A stretch of 64,000 nt of DNA from Singulisphaera sp. GP187 (lineage in GTDB: Bacteria; Planctomycetota; Planctomycetia; Gemmatales; Gemmataceae), in NCBI GenBank assembly GCA_945905925.1, contig CAMDQN010000003.1:34705-98704 (forward strand), read 5' to 3'. Position 1 is the first letter of the stretch, and every line of letters starts with the position of its first letter. The translations under genes and the position numbers were made by a program. The notes under the pieces were generated by a model, which worked only from the letters and a program-made list of their open reading frames with translations, made no database searches and was not told where the DNA came from. Positions 53,068 to 62,600 of the stretch are shown here, in pieces.

Positions 53068-54945
53068 ATGCGGTTCGCGAGACTCATGCTTTGCTGTGTG
53101 GCGATTCTCGGGACGACCGGCGTGCTCCGCGCCGAGCAACCGGTGCCGCGCTACTACCTCATCGGCAATTCGCTGACGTGGGACACCGTCCCGGAGCGGC
53201 TCGACGGTTCCGTGCAGTGGCACGTCGATTGTGGCGTGTCGCTGCCGCACATCTTCGCGAAGCCCGAGAACCCGTGCGTGAAGTCCTCGACGCTCTGGCC
53301 GAAGGCGCTGAAAGAGAACCGCTACGACGTGATCGCGGTCCAGCCGCACTACGGCGCAACGCTCGCGCAGGACGTCGAGACCATTTCCAACTGGATGAAA
53401 CTTCAACCGAAGGCGGTGTTCGTCGTTCACTCCGGCTGGGCATTCCACGCGCAGCGCGCGAACGAGTTCGCGAGCCTCGCCACGCCGGACCAGATGGTGC
53501 ACAGCCCGACCTACCTCCGCGCGCTGGTCGCCGAATTGCGCCGACTCCATCCGGGACGCGAGATCCGCCAGACGCTTGCACAGAACCTGTTGGCGCAGAT
53601 CGCCGCCGACATCGACGCCGGTCGCTCGCCGATCAAGGCCGTCGCGGAGCTGTACCGCGACCCGATCCACATGACGCACGACCACGGCAAGTACCTCATG
53701 CACAACGCCATGCGGCGGGCGCTCGGGCAGCCCCCGTCCGCGACAGGGTTCGAGAAGCTCAAGCCGGAAATGAAGCAGTACCTCGACGGCGTTCTCGCGC
53801 TGCTGACGACCACACCGGAAGACCAGACCGTCCTTCAGCGGGTGGTTTCGAGCGCGGAAACCGGCGACCGCGGCTCGCTCGTCGCGAAGGTGAGCGATAA
53901 AGCTCTGCGTGCGCGATTGACCGCGCTGCTGCCAGACATCGAACGGGCCACGAAGGCGCGCCGCGGCACGCTGGCGTTGGAAGCACTGATCGACGAGGTC
54001 GGCGGGAAACTGATCTGCACCCCGGGCGCGCCGCAGTGGTTGTACCTCGCAACCGGCGACCGCGGGGCGGAGATCTTCGACGCGCCGACAGCCGTTGACA
54101 TGTACAACGGGAACAACCCGCTCAAGGGCAAGGGCGGGCGCAACGAGAAGGTCACCGACGCGTGGCTGGAACACCTCGCCGGGGTCGCGACGCTCCGCCG
54201 GGTCGATGTGGCGAACTGCGCGGTCAAGGGCGACGGCTTACGGCATATCGGCAAACTGACCGACCTGCGCGAAGTGAACCTCACACTCACGCCGGTCACG
54301 GACGACGCGCTTCGGCACCTCGCGGGGCTGACCGAGTTGCGCGTGCTCGGGCTGGCCTCGACTCAGTGTACCGGCACCGGGTTCACGCACCTCAAGGGGC
54401 TGAAGAAGTTGGAGAGCGTCAACTTCCACTTCACACCGCTCAACGACGACGGGTTACGCGCGATCACGCAAGTACCGATCTCCGGCCGACTGTGGTTCGC
54501 GCACACCAAGTTCACCGACGCGGGCGCGGCGGGACTGAGTAACCTGACGCAACTCAAGCGGTGCGGCATCGGCAGTACGGATAAGGCGAGTTCCGGCGAA
54601 GCCGTGGCGGCGCTCACGAAGCTACCCCTCGAAGACCTGGCGCTGCTCGACAATCAGGCTACACCGGCCGGACTGACCCACGCGGCGAAGATCGCGACCC
54701 TCCGCAAGCTCGATGTCTCGCACGCGCCGACAGTGGGGGACGAGTCGCTGCGCGCTGTAGCCGGAATGCCCGCGCTGGAGGAGTTCAAACTCGGCAGCGC
54801 GAAAGTGACCGACGAGGGCCTGATGGAACTGGCCGCCTCGAAGTCGCTCAAGAAGTTGTCGCTCAGCGGGCTGAAACTCGTCACCCCCGCCGGGGTCGAA
54901 CGGCTCCGCAAGGCCCGCACCGAGCTACAGGTCGAAGTGAAGTAA
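53068..54945 (+). CDS. SGNH-like domain fused to leucine-rich repeats, secreted
   Basis: The ATG at 53068 starts signal peptide MRFARLMLCCVAILGTTGVL; the protein has 625 residues. Residues about 25-235 are SGNH-hydrolase-like: YYLIGNSLTWDTVPERL has the block I Ser, and DPIHMTHDHGKYLMHNAM near residue 210 offers the Asp-x-x-His block V. Residues about 370-620 are leucine-rich repeats of about 24 residues (LTDLREVNLTLTPVTDDAL, LTELRVLGLASTQCTGTGF, LEEFKLGSAKVTDEGLMELA). This combination of a probable esterase/acetylhydrolase domain and a protein- or glycan-binding LRR is unusual. It lies between the SMP-30-like and DUF1592-type genes in the operon. Confidence 0.86.
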   Translation: MRFARLMLCCVAILGTTGVLRAEQPVPRYYLIGNSLTWDTVPERLDGSVQWHVDCGVSLPHIFAKPENPCVKSSTLWPKALKENRYDVIAVQPHYGATLAQDVETISNWMKLQPKAVFVVHSGWAFHAQRANEFASLATPDQMVHSPTYLRALVAELRRLHPGREIRQTLAQNLLAQIAADIDAGRSPIKAVAELYRDPIHMTHDHGKYLMHNAMRRALGQPPSATGFEKLKPEMKQYLDGVLALLTTTPEDQTVLQRVVSSAETGDRGSLVAKVSDKALRARLTALLPDIERATKARRGTLALEALIDEVGGKLICTPGAPQWLYLATGDRGAEIFDAPTAVDMYNGNNPLKGKGGRNEKVTDAWLEHLAGVATLRRVDVANCAVKGDGLRHIGKLTDLREVNLTLTPVTDDALRHLAGLTELRVLGLASTQCTGTGFTHLKGLKKLESVNFHFTPLNDDGLRAITQVPISGRLWFAHTKFTDAGAAGLSNLTQLKRCGIGSTDKASSGEAVAALTKLPLEDLALLDNQATPAGLTHAAKIATLRKLDVSHAPTVGDESLRAVAGMPALEEFKLGSAKVTDEGLMELAASKSLKKLSLSGLKLVTPAGVERLRKARTELQVEVK

Positions 54946-54980
54946 GCGGCGTCTCGTCTCCTGACCCACGGTCGATCAAC

Positions 54981-57344
54981 ATGAACCGTTTCGCGGCGCT
55001 TCTCGCGATCCTTCTGACCGGGCATACGGTTCGGGCCGCGGAGCCGGACGGGTACGAGTCCGTCGCGCTGCCGTTCTTCAAGGTCCACTGCCTGCGGTGC
55101 CACGACGACAAGCAGAAGAAGGGCGAGTTCCGGCTCGACACGCTCGCGCGCGACTTCGGCTCGCAACAGACCGCCGAGCGGTGGGCCGAGGTGCTGTTCC
55201 GGATCAACTCGGGCGAGATGCCGCCCAAGAAGGAGCCGCAGCCGAAGGCCGAGGAACTCGGCAAGGTGGCCGAGTGGATCTCGGCGCGATTGAAGGAGGG
55301 TGAAGCCGCGCGCATGGCCCGGCGCGGCCCGGTCGCCCACTACCGACTCAGCCGCGACGAGTACGGGCACACCGTCCACGACCTGCTGGGTATCTACTTC
55401 GACGTCACGGTTCCGGGCGCGTTCAACGACGACCCGCGCTGGCACGGGTTCGACCGCATTGGCTCGCTGCTGTCGCTGTCGCCGTCACACGTCGAACGCT
55501 ATTATCGCGCCGCGGAAACGGTCCTCGATCGCGCCTTCCCCGCTCAACAGCCGAAGTCCGAGACCGTGCGCCGATCCGCGGACGACGGCAAATGGAAGGA
55601 TCAGGGCCACGCCGGTCCAGAGCGGTGGCTGCTGTGGCCGGACAGTGGCCGACCGGTGTTCAACGTGAAAACTGCCGGTCGCTACCGCGTCCGCGTTCAG
55701 GTTAGTGGGCTACCGTCGTTCAAGGGGCGCCCGCCGCACCTCGCCCTCTGGCACAACGGACTGAAGCGATCGGTCGTCGGCCGCGACGTGCTCGCGCCCG
55801 AGGACAAGCCCGGGACCGTCGAGATCGAAGCCTTCCTACCAGAAGGGAGCTTCACGCTGCGGAACGAATCGCCCGGGATGTTCTCCGACGGGCACACGCT
55901 CAGCAACACGCAGTTCACGTTCCGGTCCATCGCGGCCACGCGGCAGAACCGCCCCACCGGCTACCAGCTTTTCACTGCCGAGGGGCAGACGATCTACCCG
56001 ACGCTGATGATCGACTGGGTGGAGATCGAAGGGCCGATCCTGACCGACGCGGACAAGCAGAAACGCGACGACCTGCTCCCCGCGAAGGACGGCGACCTGG
56101 TTGCGGCGCGAGAGTGCCTCGCGCGCTTCGCGTCGCGCGCGTGGCGCCGCCCCGCAAGCGAGGCCGAGGTGGATCGGTACATCAAGTTGCTGCAAGCCGA
56201 ATTGAAAGCGGGCGAGTCCTTCCGGTCCGCGTACCGCACGGCGATGGTCGCGGTGCTCACGTCGAAGAACTTCTACTACCTCGAAGAAGGCGAGCCGACA
56301 AAGCGCCGCGACGCGGTGAGCGACTGGGAACTCGCGTCGCGGCTGTCGTACTTCCTGTGGAGTTCGATGCCCGACGAGGAGTTGTTCACCGCGGCTCGTA
56401 CTGGCACGCTGGCGAAACCCGATGGCCTGCGCAAACAACTGGCGCGCATGCTCGACGACAAGAAAGTCGACCGGTTCACCGACTCGTTCCCCAAGCAGTG
56501 GCTACAACTGCACCGGGTCGGCCAGTTCCCGCCCGACCCGGAACTCTATCCCGACTACGACAAGTGGCTCGAACAGAGCATGGTGCTCGAAACCACGCTG
56601 TACTTCGGCGCGGTGTTCAAGGAGAATCTGTCGCTGCGCGAGTTCCTGGTTTCGGACTGGACGATACTCAACCCGCGACTGGCGACGCACTACGGCCTGC
56701 CGGCACTCAAGGAGACGCAATTTCAGCACGTGAAGTTGCGGCCTGAGGACCATCGCGGCGGGTTACTCACGCACGCATCGGTACTTTCACTGTCGTCGGA
56801 CGGCACCCGCCACCGCCCGGTGCATCGCGGGGTGTGGGTGTCGGAGGCGATCTTCGGTCGCACACCTCCACCCCCGCCACCGAACGTTGAGCCGCTGGAG
56901 CCGACGCCGAATAACAAGCCGAAGGCGACGATCCGCCAGCAACTGGAGGCGCACGCCACGCACGCGACGTGCGCGTCGTGCCACCGGAAAATCGACCCAC
57001 TCGGGTTAGCGTTCGACAACTACGACGCGATCGGCAGATGGCGGCTCCGCGAGCAAGTTCAGGGCGGACGGGGCGACGACCCGCTGGCGAGCGCCCGCGG
57101 CGCGCTCCCGAACGGTCGCGCGTTCGACGGCCCCGACGAGTTCAAGAAGTTGCTGGCAGACGACCTGGACCGGTTCGCGGAGGCGTTCGTGGAGCAACTC
57201 GCGACTTACGCTCTGCGGCGCGTTATGACGCTCGACGACGCCCCGCACATCAAGGCCATCGCCGCCGCGAGCAAGAAAGACAGTTACAAGCTCCGCACCC
57301 TCATCGAACACCTCGTGACCTCCGACCTGTTTCGCAGACGCTAG
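54981..57344 (+). CDS. DUF1587/DUF1592/DUF1588/DUF1585-type cytochrome protein
   Basis: This 787-residue exported protein starts at the ATG at 54981 with signal peptide MNRFAALLAILLTGHTVRAA. CLRCHDDKQKKGEFRLDTL near residue 38 is the N-terminal planctomycete cytochrome (PSCyt1-like) heme motif. VAHYRLSRDEYGHTVHDLLG matches DUF1587. A carbohydrate-binding-like insert (AGRYRVRVQVSGLPSFKGRP) and FASRAWRRPASEAEVDRYIK (DUF1595) follow, then ELASRLSYFLWSSMPDEELF (DUF1592), CASCHRKIDPLGLAFDNYDA near residue 665 (DUF1588) and LATYALRRVMTLDDAPHIKA (DUF1585). It ends the six-gene operon. It is probably a periplasmic multiheme-associated redox protein; the substrate is unknown. Confidence 0.92.
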   Translation: MNRFAALLAILLTGHTVRAAEPDGYESVALPFFKVHCLRCHDDKQKKGEFRLDTLARDFGSQQTAERWAEVLFRINSGEMPPKKEPQPKAEELGKVAEWISARLKEGEAARMARRGPVAHYRLSRDEYGHTVHDLLGIYFDVTVPGAFNDDPRWHGFDRIGSLLSLSPSHVERYYRAAETVLDRAFPAQQPKSETVRRSADDGKWKDQGHAGPERWLLWPDSGRPVFNVKTAGRYRVRVQVSGLPSFKGRPPHLALWHNGLKRSVVGRDVLAPEDKPGTVEIEAFLPEGSFTLRNESPGMFSDGHTLSNTQFTFRSIAATRQNRPTGYQLFTAEGQTIYPTLMIDWVEIEGPILTDADKQKRDDLLPAKDGDLVAARECLARFASRAWRRPASEAEVDRYIKLLQAELKAGESFRSAYRTAMVAVLTSKNFYYLEEGEPTKRRDAVSDWELASRLSYFLWSSMPDEELFTAARTGTLAKPDGLRKQLARMLDDKKVDRFTDSFPKQWLQLHRVGQFPPDPELYPDYDKWLEQSMVLETTLYFGAVFKENLSLREFLVSDWTILNPRLATHYGLPALKETQFQHVKLRPEDHRGGLLTHASVLSLSSDGTRHRPVHRGVWVSEAIFGRTPPPPPPNVEPLEPTPNNKPKATIRQQLEAHATHATCASCHRKIDPLGLAFDNYDAIGRWRLREQVQGGRGDDPLASARGALPNGRAFDGPDEFKKLLADDLDRFAEAFVEQLATYALRRVMTLDDAPHIKAIAAASKKDSYKLRTLIEHLVTSDLFRRR

Positions 57345-57713
57345 ATGACCGTTTCGTAAGTTCGTCGCCAGTGGTCTGGACAGTGATTCGACTGTTAGTA
57401 TCGATTGCACCCTCGCCCGACTCACGACCGCAGGATGCCGCTAACGCCTCGCCCTTTTACTTCTGGAGTTCCCCACGAATAGTAGACATTTTCGGAGACT
57501 TCTCGCTGGACGCGACAGGTGTGTACCTCGGTCGCTGCGGGCCGGGAGTCGGGATCTCCGCCGTGTCCGGCACCTTCGGCTGTGACGCCGGTCCAGGTTC
57601 CCGACAACAACTCGCCACTCGAACCTAAATTGCATCCAAGTAGATGGTTACGATAAGACGCGTCGCGTCCAGCGAGAAGTCTCCGAAAAAACCTCGGTTT
57701 CCACGGTTGGCGC
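57345..57713. other. Convergent intergenic region containing a MITE-like inverted-repeat unit
   Basis: This 369-base gap lies between two convergent genes and contains a 28-bp perfect inverted repeat enclosing about 145 bases (listed separately). No credible ORF is visible; the listed ORFs here are short and lack a start context. Confidence 0.6.
57489..57689. repeat. MITE-like unit with perfect 28-bp inverted ends
   Basis: TTTTCGGAGACTTCTCGCTG, then GACGCGAC (57489-57516), is the exact reverse complement of GTCGCGTCCAGCGAGAAGTC, then TCCGAAAA (57662-57689). The enclosed 145 bases are non-coding. The spacing and perfect ends suggest a miniature transposable element or a transposon relic. No transposase is present, and I cannot confirm a target-site duplication. 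Confidence 0.75.
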
Positions 57714-59105
57714 TCACGCGAGAATTTCCTTCACCACTTCGCCATGGACATCGGTGAGGCGGTAATCGCGACCGGCGTGGCGGTGAGTCAGTTTGGTATG
57801 GTCCAGCCCGAGCAAGTGCAGGATTGTGGCGTGGAAGTCGTGGACGTGGACCGGCTTTTCGACAGCCCGGATGCCGTGCTCGTCGGTCGCACCGTGGACG
57901 TGGCCACGCTTCACCCCGGCACCGGCGAGCCAGGATGTGAAGGCCCAGTTGTGGTGCTCGCGGCCGGGGTTGTTCGCGGTGTTGTTGAACGGGGTGCGAC
58001 CGAACTCCGTCGTCCAGACCACCAACACGTCGTCGAACAGACCCGTCCTCTTCAAGTCCTGAATCAGGCCGGCCATCGGCTGGTCCACCTGTTTCGCCAG
58101 TCGGCCGTGGTCGGCCATGTTGCCGTGCGAGTCCCAGTTACCCGATGAGCCAGTGTGGATCAACTCGACGAACCGGACGCCGCGCTGCACCAGTCGCCGT
58201 GCAACCAGGCACTGCCATCCGAAGCCGTCCGTCTGCCCACGCTTTAGTCCGTACAGGGCGAGCGTCTTATCGTCTTCCTTGCTCAGGTCGAGCGATTCGG
58301 GCATTTCTGTTTGCATGCCGAACGCCGTCTCGAACGACTTGATGCGAGCGGCGAGGGCCGGGTCGTCGGTCCGGTGTTCGAGGTGCGCCTTGTTGAATTC
58401 CGCGAGCGCGTCGAGTTCCAATTTCTGCTGGGCCGGTTGTGCCACGCGAGGTCGCAGGTTGGCGACCGGCTCGGCTCCTGGAACGACACGCGTCCCCTGG
58501 TGCGCACCGGGCAGGAAGTCCGAGGCCCACACCTGCGTGCCCGCGTAGGGCATCTGCGGCGCGAGCACCATGAAACTCGGCAGGTTGCGGTTCTCGGTGC
58601 CCAGCCCGTAACTCGCCCACGCCCCGATGCTCGGCCGGGCGAACGCAAACGAACCGGTGTGCATCCCGAGCGTGGCGTTGTAGTGGTTCGAGTGGCTGGT
58701 GTGCATCGAGCGGATCAGGGCGAGATCGTCAATCTGCCGGCCGAGTTCCGGAAACAGGTCGCTGACCTCGATGCCGCACTTGCCACGCGGCGCGAACTTC
58801 CAGTCGGGCTTCTTCAGGAACAATTTCTCGTAGCCGGGGCGATTGCGGGTTTCGGGGTGGTCGAACGTCACCTGTTTGCCGTGGTCGGTGGTCAGTTTCG
58901 GCTTCGGGTCGAACGAATCGACGTGCGAGACGCCCCCGCTCATGAAGAGGAAGATGATGCTCTTCGCCTTGCCGGGGAAGTGCGGCTTCTTGGGGGCCAG
59001 CGGGTCGGGTCGGTCCGCTGCCAGCAGGTCGGACAACAGCCCGTTGAGCAGCAGCGACCCGGTCAGCGATGACCGCGCGAACGCACGGCGTGAGAGAGAA
59101 TTCAT
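57714..59105 (-). CDS. DUF1501 protein, paired with DUF1553 gene
   Basis: The ATG at 59105 starts MNSLSRRAFARSSLTGSLLL, an RR-containing Tat-type signal; the protein has 463 residues. DUF1501 motifs are IIFLFMSGGVSHVDSFDPKP, LALIRSMHTSHSNHYNATLG, GFGWQCLVARRLVQRGVRFV, VVWTTEFGRTPFNNTANNPG and HHNWAFTSWLAGAGVKRGHV. The start lies 3 bases after the stop of the DUF1553 gene, so the two are tightly coupled. This is the classical PSCyt1/DUF1553-DUF1501 pair of planctomycetes. It is the third DUF1501 paralogue in the window, and its sequence is clearly different from the other two. Confidence 0.93.
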   Translation of the reverse strand: MNSLSRRAFARSSLTGSLLLNGLLSDLLAADRPDPLAPKKPHFPGKAKSIIFLFMSGGVSHVDSFDPKPKLTTDHGKQVTFDHPETRNRPGYEKLFLKKPDWKFAPRGKCGIEVSDLFPELGRQIDDLALIRSMHTSHSNHYNATLGMHTGSFAFARPSIGAWASYGLGTENRNLPSFMVLAPQMPYAGTQVWASDFLPGAHQGTRVVPGAEPVANLRPRVAQPAQQKLELDALAEFNKAHLEHRTDDPALAARIKSFETAFGMQTEMPESLDLSKEDDKTLALYGLKRGQTDGFGWQCLVARRLVQRGVRFVELIHTGSSGNWDSHGNMADHGRLAKQVDQPMAGLIQDLKRTGLFDDVLVVWTTEFGRTPFNNTANNPGREHHNWAFTSWLAGAGVKRGHVHGATDEHGIRAVEKPVHVHDFHATILHLLGLDHTKLTHRHAGRDYRLTDVHGEVVKEILA

Positions 59106-59108
59106 GGG

Positions 59109-62075
59109 TCACTCCACGAAGAGGAACTCGTTGCTGGCAAGGATGATCCGGGCGAGCGCGCCCCACGCGAGTTTCGGGCGGTCCGCGGCCGGGCGGTCGG
59201 ACAGCCCCTTCTGGTAACGCTCGAGGAAGCGCTCGGCGAATTCGCGGTCGCGTTGGCTCGGATCACGTTGCGCGGCGAGGCGGAACAGTTCGGTGAGTCG
59301 CTCGGCTTCTGGTTTCGCAAACACTCGCCCGCCCAGCTTCTCGGCCTGTGCGTGGAAGAACGGATCGTTCAGGAAATAGAGCGCCTGCGTCGGCACCGTG
59401 GTCGCCTGACGGTTGGGCGTCGTCGCGTTCGGGTCGGCCCCGTCGAACAAGCCGAGGAACGGGTGCCGCCGGTTGCGCACGTTGATGAGGTAAACGCTGC
59501 GCCGGTCCGTCTCGAAGAACGTCGAGAACGGCACGTGCTGCGAGAACCCCCAACTGCTTTCCGGCGGGATCGGATGTCGTTCGCCGGGGGTTCGGTCGAG
59601 GGTACCGGCCACGGACATCAGACCGTCCCGCAATTCCTCGGCTGTCAACCGTCGCCGGTCGAACCGCCAGCGGAGGTCATTGTTCGCGTCCGTTGGCGCG
59701 GCGTCCGCGCGGTGCGCGGCGGCCTGCCGGTACGTTTCCGAGAGCACGATCTTCCGGTGCATCGCCTTGATGCTCCAACCCGAATTGACGAACTCCGACG
59801 CCAGCCAGTCGAGCAACTCGGGGTGAGTCGGTGGGATCCCGCGTGTGCCGAAGTCGTTGGGCGTTTGCACCAGCCCCTTACCGAAGTGGTGCAACCAGAT
59901 GCGGTTGACCAACACCCGGGCCGTCAGCGGGTTGTCCTTGGACGCGATCCAACCCGCGAGGTCGAGCCGGCCACTGCTCGTCGGCGACGAGATAGGCTGA
60001 CCGCCGAGCGCTTCGAGCCAGCGCCGAGGAACCGCAGCGCCGAGTTTCTCCGGGTCGCCCTTGATCTGAATCCGCGCATCGGCCGGTTTGCCCTCGACCA
60101 CCGCAAAGGCGACATCTTGCTTCGGCGCGGACTGCACCAACTCCGCCTTTTGCCGCTCCAGAGCCGCGCGTTGTTCGGCAGCCTTCGCCAAGCCAACGAG
60201 ATCAGTCCGCACATCAACCGCGAAGTGTTCGAGCACCCAACCAACGCCATCGGGACCACCGGGATGTGCGTCCTTGATCCGTCCAGTGATCTTCACTTTG
60301 CCGCCAATCGGGCTGAGCCAAGCGAGGGCGACGTTGCCATTGGCTGCGGGATGCACAAAGAGCGATCGTGCGGGCAACTTGGTCCACGCCGCGATTTCGG
60401 CCTTGGTGGAGTTGACCACTGCCGAAGGAGTGTCGCCATTCCGCCACGCGTGCAGTCCGGGCTTGCCGCTGACGTCCCGAACAGGCTCTGCCAACGGGAG
60501 CGGCTGATTGCGAGTGTCCAACAGCCACCAAACGTGCTCATTGCCGTGCCGGTCCTTGTGCGGATTGCCTGCGAGCAGGTCATCGACGAGGTCGGCGGTG
60601 GCGTTCCACCTCCGCTCCTTCCCTCCAATTTCCGCGATCTCGAACTCGACGAGCGTCGTATCGGCTCCGTGGTTCTTCAGCGGCGTGATTGAGAGAAAGA
60701 CGACTTCGCCGGGCTTCACTTCGATCGCGGAGTCGGGGAGGCGTTTGTCACCGCCGTCCGGGATTTCGCCCGTCGAGAGCACCTTGCGAGACTTCTCGAA
60801 CGCGTCCTGCGCGGCTTTCGCGTACTTCGGTCGTGCGTCTGTGTTCGCGCGGATTTCCGCATCGAGTTTCGCCAGTTTCTCCCGATACGGCTTGACGACG
60901 CGATTCCACTCTTCTGGTGAGATCAACGGCACCAAGTCACGAGGTTGTTGCTTGGCCTCGCATCCGGCGAACGAGAACTTGCAGCTATCGAGGATGCCGT
61001 ACAGGGCGTAGTAGTCGCGATTCGAAATCGCATCGTACTTGTGGTCGTGGCAGCGGGCGCAACCGAGCGTAAGCCCGAGTAGCGCCTTGCCGAGCGTGTC
61101 GATGCCGTCTTCGTGGGTGAGGTGCATCGCCTTGTCGCTGTCGTGCTCGAATCGCCGGGCCATCGCCAGAAAACCGGTGGCGACCACGCGTGAGGCGTAC
61201 TTCTCCGGTGGCCCCTTCGCGGCGATCAGGTCGCCAGCGATTTGCTCGCGGAGAAACTCGTCGTAGGGCTGATCGCGGTTGAAGGCGGCGATCACCCAGT
61301 TGCGGTACCGCCACGCGTGCGGCAGCGGGTGGTCGCTGTTGTCCCCGGCGGTGTCGGCGTAGCGAACGAGATCGAGCCAGTGCCGGCCCCAGCGTTCCCC
61401 GTACTGCGGACTGGCGAGGAGGCGATCGACGACTTTGGCGAATGCATCCGGGGAGTTGTTCTTTTCGAAAGCTTCGACTTCCTCCCACGTCGGCGGCAGA
61501 CCGGTGAGGTCGTAGGTCACCCGGCGCAGGAGCGTCCGTTTGTCGGCGATGGGTGAAAGGGTCAACTTCTTCTCGGCAAGTTTCGCGGCTATGAAAGCAT
61601 CGATTGGGTTGGTGTAGTTCGACTTCGGTACGCCGGGACGCCGAACGGGCTGGAACGACCACCACTTTTTCGCTTCTGCGACGGTAACGCCGCCGATACG
61701 ACTCGGACCGCCGTCGCGCGGGTCAATCGCTCCGTCCTTGATCCACCGGACGAGTGCGGCGATCTCGGTGTCTTTCAGCTTTTCCTTTGGCGGCATCTTC
61801 AACTCGCCGGTCTGCCGAACGGCCTGAATCAGCAGACTCTTGTCCGGGTCGCCGGGAACGATCACCGGGCCGCTGTCGCCACCACGTTGCCAGCCGTCCT
61901 TGGTGTCGAGACGCAGTCCACCCTTGACCTTGTTGGGGCCGTGGCACGAAACGCATTTTTCGAGCAACAACGGGCGGACGTGCTTCTCGAAGTCGTCCGA
62001 GGCTCGGCTCGGTGCGCCCAAACACCCCAGGAGAACGAGCACCATGCCGCACCAGCCGAGGTTCAGTCTTCTCAT
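59109..62075 (-). CDS. PSCyt1/DUF1549/DUF1553 planctomycete cytochrome protein
   Basis: This 988-residue exported protein starts at the ATG at 62075 (MRRLNLGWCGMVLVLLGCLG), with AAGGAG upstream at good spacing; the ORF-track start is 17 codons earlier. CVSCHGPNKVKGGLRLDTK near residue 42 is a c-type heme motif (PSCyt1). DUF1549 covers about residues 135-340 (NPIDAFIAAKLAEKKLTLSP, LLRRVTYDLTGLPPTWEEVE, RYADTAGDNSDHPLPHAWRY). CARCHDHKYDAISNRDYYAL near 350 is a second CxxCH. The C-terminal DUF1553 includes ARVLVNRIWLHHFGKGLVQT and ETYRQAAAHRADAAPTDANN. It is coupled to the DUF1501 gene and predicted to be periplasmic or surface redox-associated. The substrate is unknown. Confidence 0.93.
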   Translation of the reverse strand: MRRLNLGWCGMVLVLLGCLGAPSRASDDFEKHVRPLLLEKCVSCHGPNKVKGGLRLDTKDGWQRGGDSGPVIVPGDPDKSLLIQAVRQTGELKMPPKEKLKDTEIAALVRWIKDGAIDPRDGGPSRIGGVTVAEAKKWWSFQPVRRPGVPKSNYTNPIDAFIAAKLAEKKLTLSPIADKRTLLRRVTYDLTGLPPTWEEVEAFEKNNSPDAFAKVVDRLLASPQYGERWGRHWLDLVRYADTAGDNSDHPLPHAWRYRNWVIAAFNRDQPYDEFLREQIAGDLIAAKGPPEKYASRVVATGFLAMARRFEHDSDKAMHLTHEDGIDTLGKALLGLTLGCARCHDHKYDAISNRDYYALYGILDSCKFSFAGCEAKQQPRDLVPLISPEEWNRVVKPYREKLAKLDAEIRANTDARPKYAKAAQDAFEKSRKVLSTGEIPDGGDKRLPDSAIEVKPGEVVFLSITPLKNHGADTTLVEFEIAEIGGKERRWNATADLVDDLLAGNPHKDRHGNEHVWWLLDTRNQPLPLAEPVRDVSGKPGLHAWRNGDTPSAVVNSTKAEIAAWTKLPARSLFVHPAANGNVALAWLSPIGGKVKITGRIKDAHPGGPDGVGWVLEHFAVDVRTDLVGLAKAAEQRAALERQKAELVQSAPKQDVAFAVVEGKPADARIQIKGDPEKLGAAVPRRWLEALGGQPISSPTSSGRLDLAGWIASKDNPLTARVLVNRIWLHHFGKGLVQTPNDFGTRGIPPTHPELLDWLASEFVNSGWSIKAMHRKIVLSETYRQAAAHRADAAPTDANNDLRWRFDRRRLTAEELRDGLMSVAGTLDRTPGERHPIPPESSWGFSQHVPFSTFFETDRRSVYLINVRNRRHPFLGLFDGADPNATTPNRQATTVPTQALYFLNDPFFHAQAEKLGGRVFAKPEAERLTELFRLAAQRDPSQRDREFAERFLERYQKGLSDRPAADRPKLAWGALARIILASNEFLFVE

Positions 62076-62266
62076 GCGAGCAACTCCTTGACGACCAAAG
62101 CCTCGGTGACCTGCGGTGCCGGTCACTTGGTATTCTGGATCCCGGAATAGGGTGTGCTGGTTCCGCGTGAAATGGAATCGGTAGGGATGGTGGGTTTGTA
62201 AACTTGCGAGGTCATTGTAGCGATTCCGAGTTCACGGGTTCCTCTTCCCTGTTACGCGACGCCGGG

Positions 62267-62600
62267 GTGAGTGTCGGCAGTTCCATGCCCAGTCGTGCGC
62301 ACCTCGCCGCGGGCAGGGCTGCCAGACGTGGCTGGACGTGAGTGTCGGGTTCCAGGTCGGGGTCGATCCACCGACGTGGTACTCGTGTTCCGGGAGCGCA
62401 AGAGCCTCGACCGGTTGCTCGACGGCAAGAGCAAGGCGACGCTCGCGGCTGGCCGGTCGGGCGCAAGGCGGCGGCAAACACCGAAGCGGAAATCGTGTCA
62501 TACTCGCGTAGCTGCGGACTGTTCGCCGGGGTCGCGCTGAACGGATCGGTAATCCGACCGAACACGAACGCTAACACCCTGTTCGGTGTGGACGACCGGC
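62267..62600 (+). pseudogene. Decayed SYLF/YSC84-type lipid-binding domain gene
   Basis: Fragments of a SYLF (YSC84-like) domain appear on the plus strand in three frames. VSVGFQVGVDP lies near 62340. DVVLVFRERKSLDRLLDGKS lies near 62373, continuing KATLAAG. In a different frame from about 62460 come VGRKAAANTEAEIVSYSRSC and GLFAGVALNGSVIRPNTNAN, then TLFG. In intact homologues these blocks are contiguous and in the same order, so at least two frameshifts have occurred. No start codon or upstream half is recognisable. The 888-base gap between the DUF1553 start and the CE15-like gene is explained in part by this relic. Confidence 0.68.
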
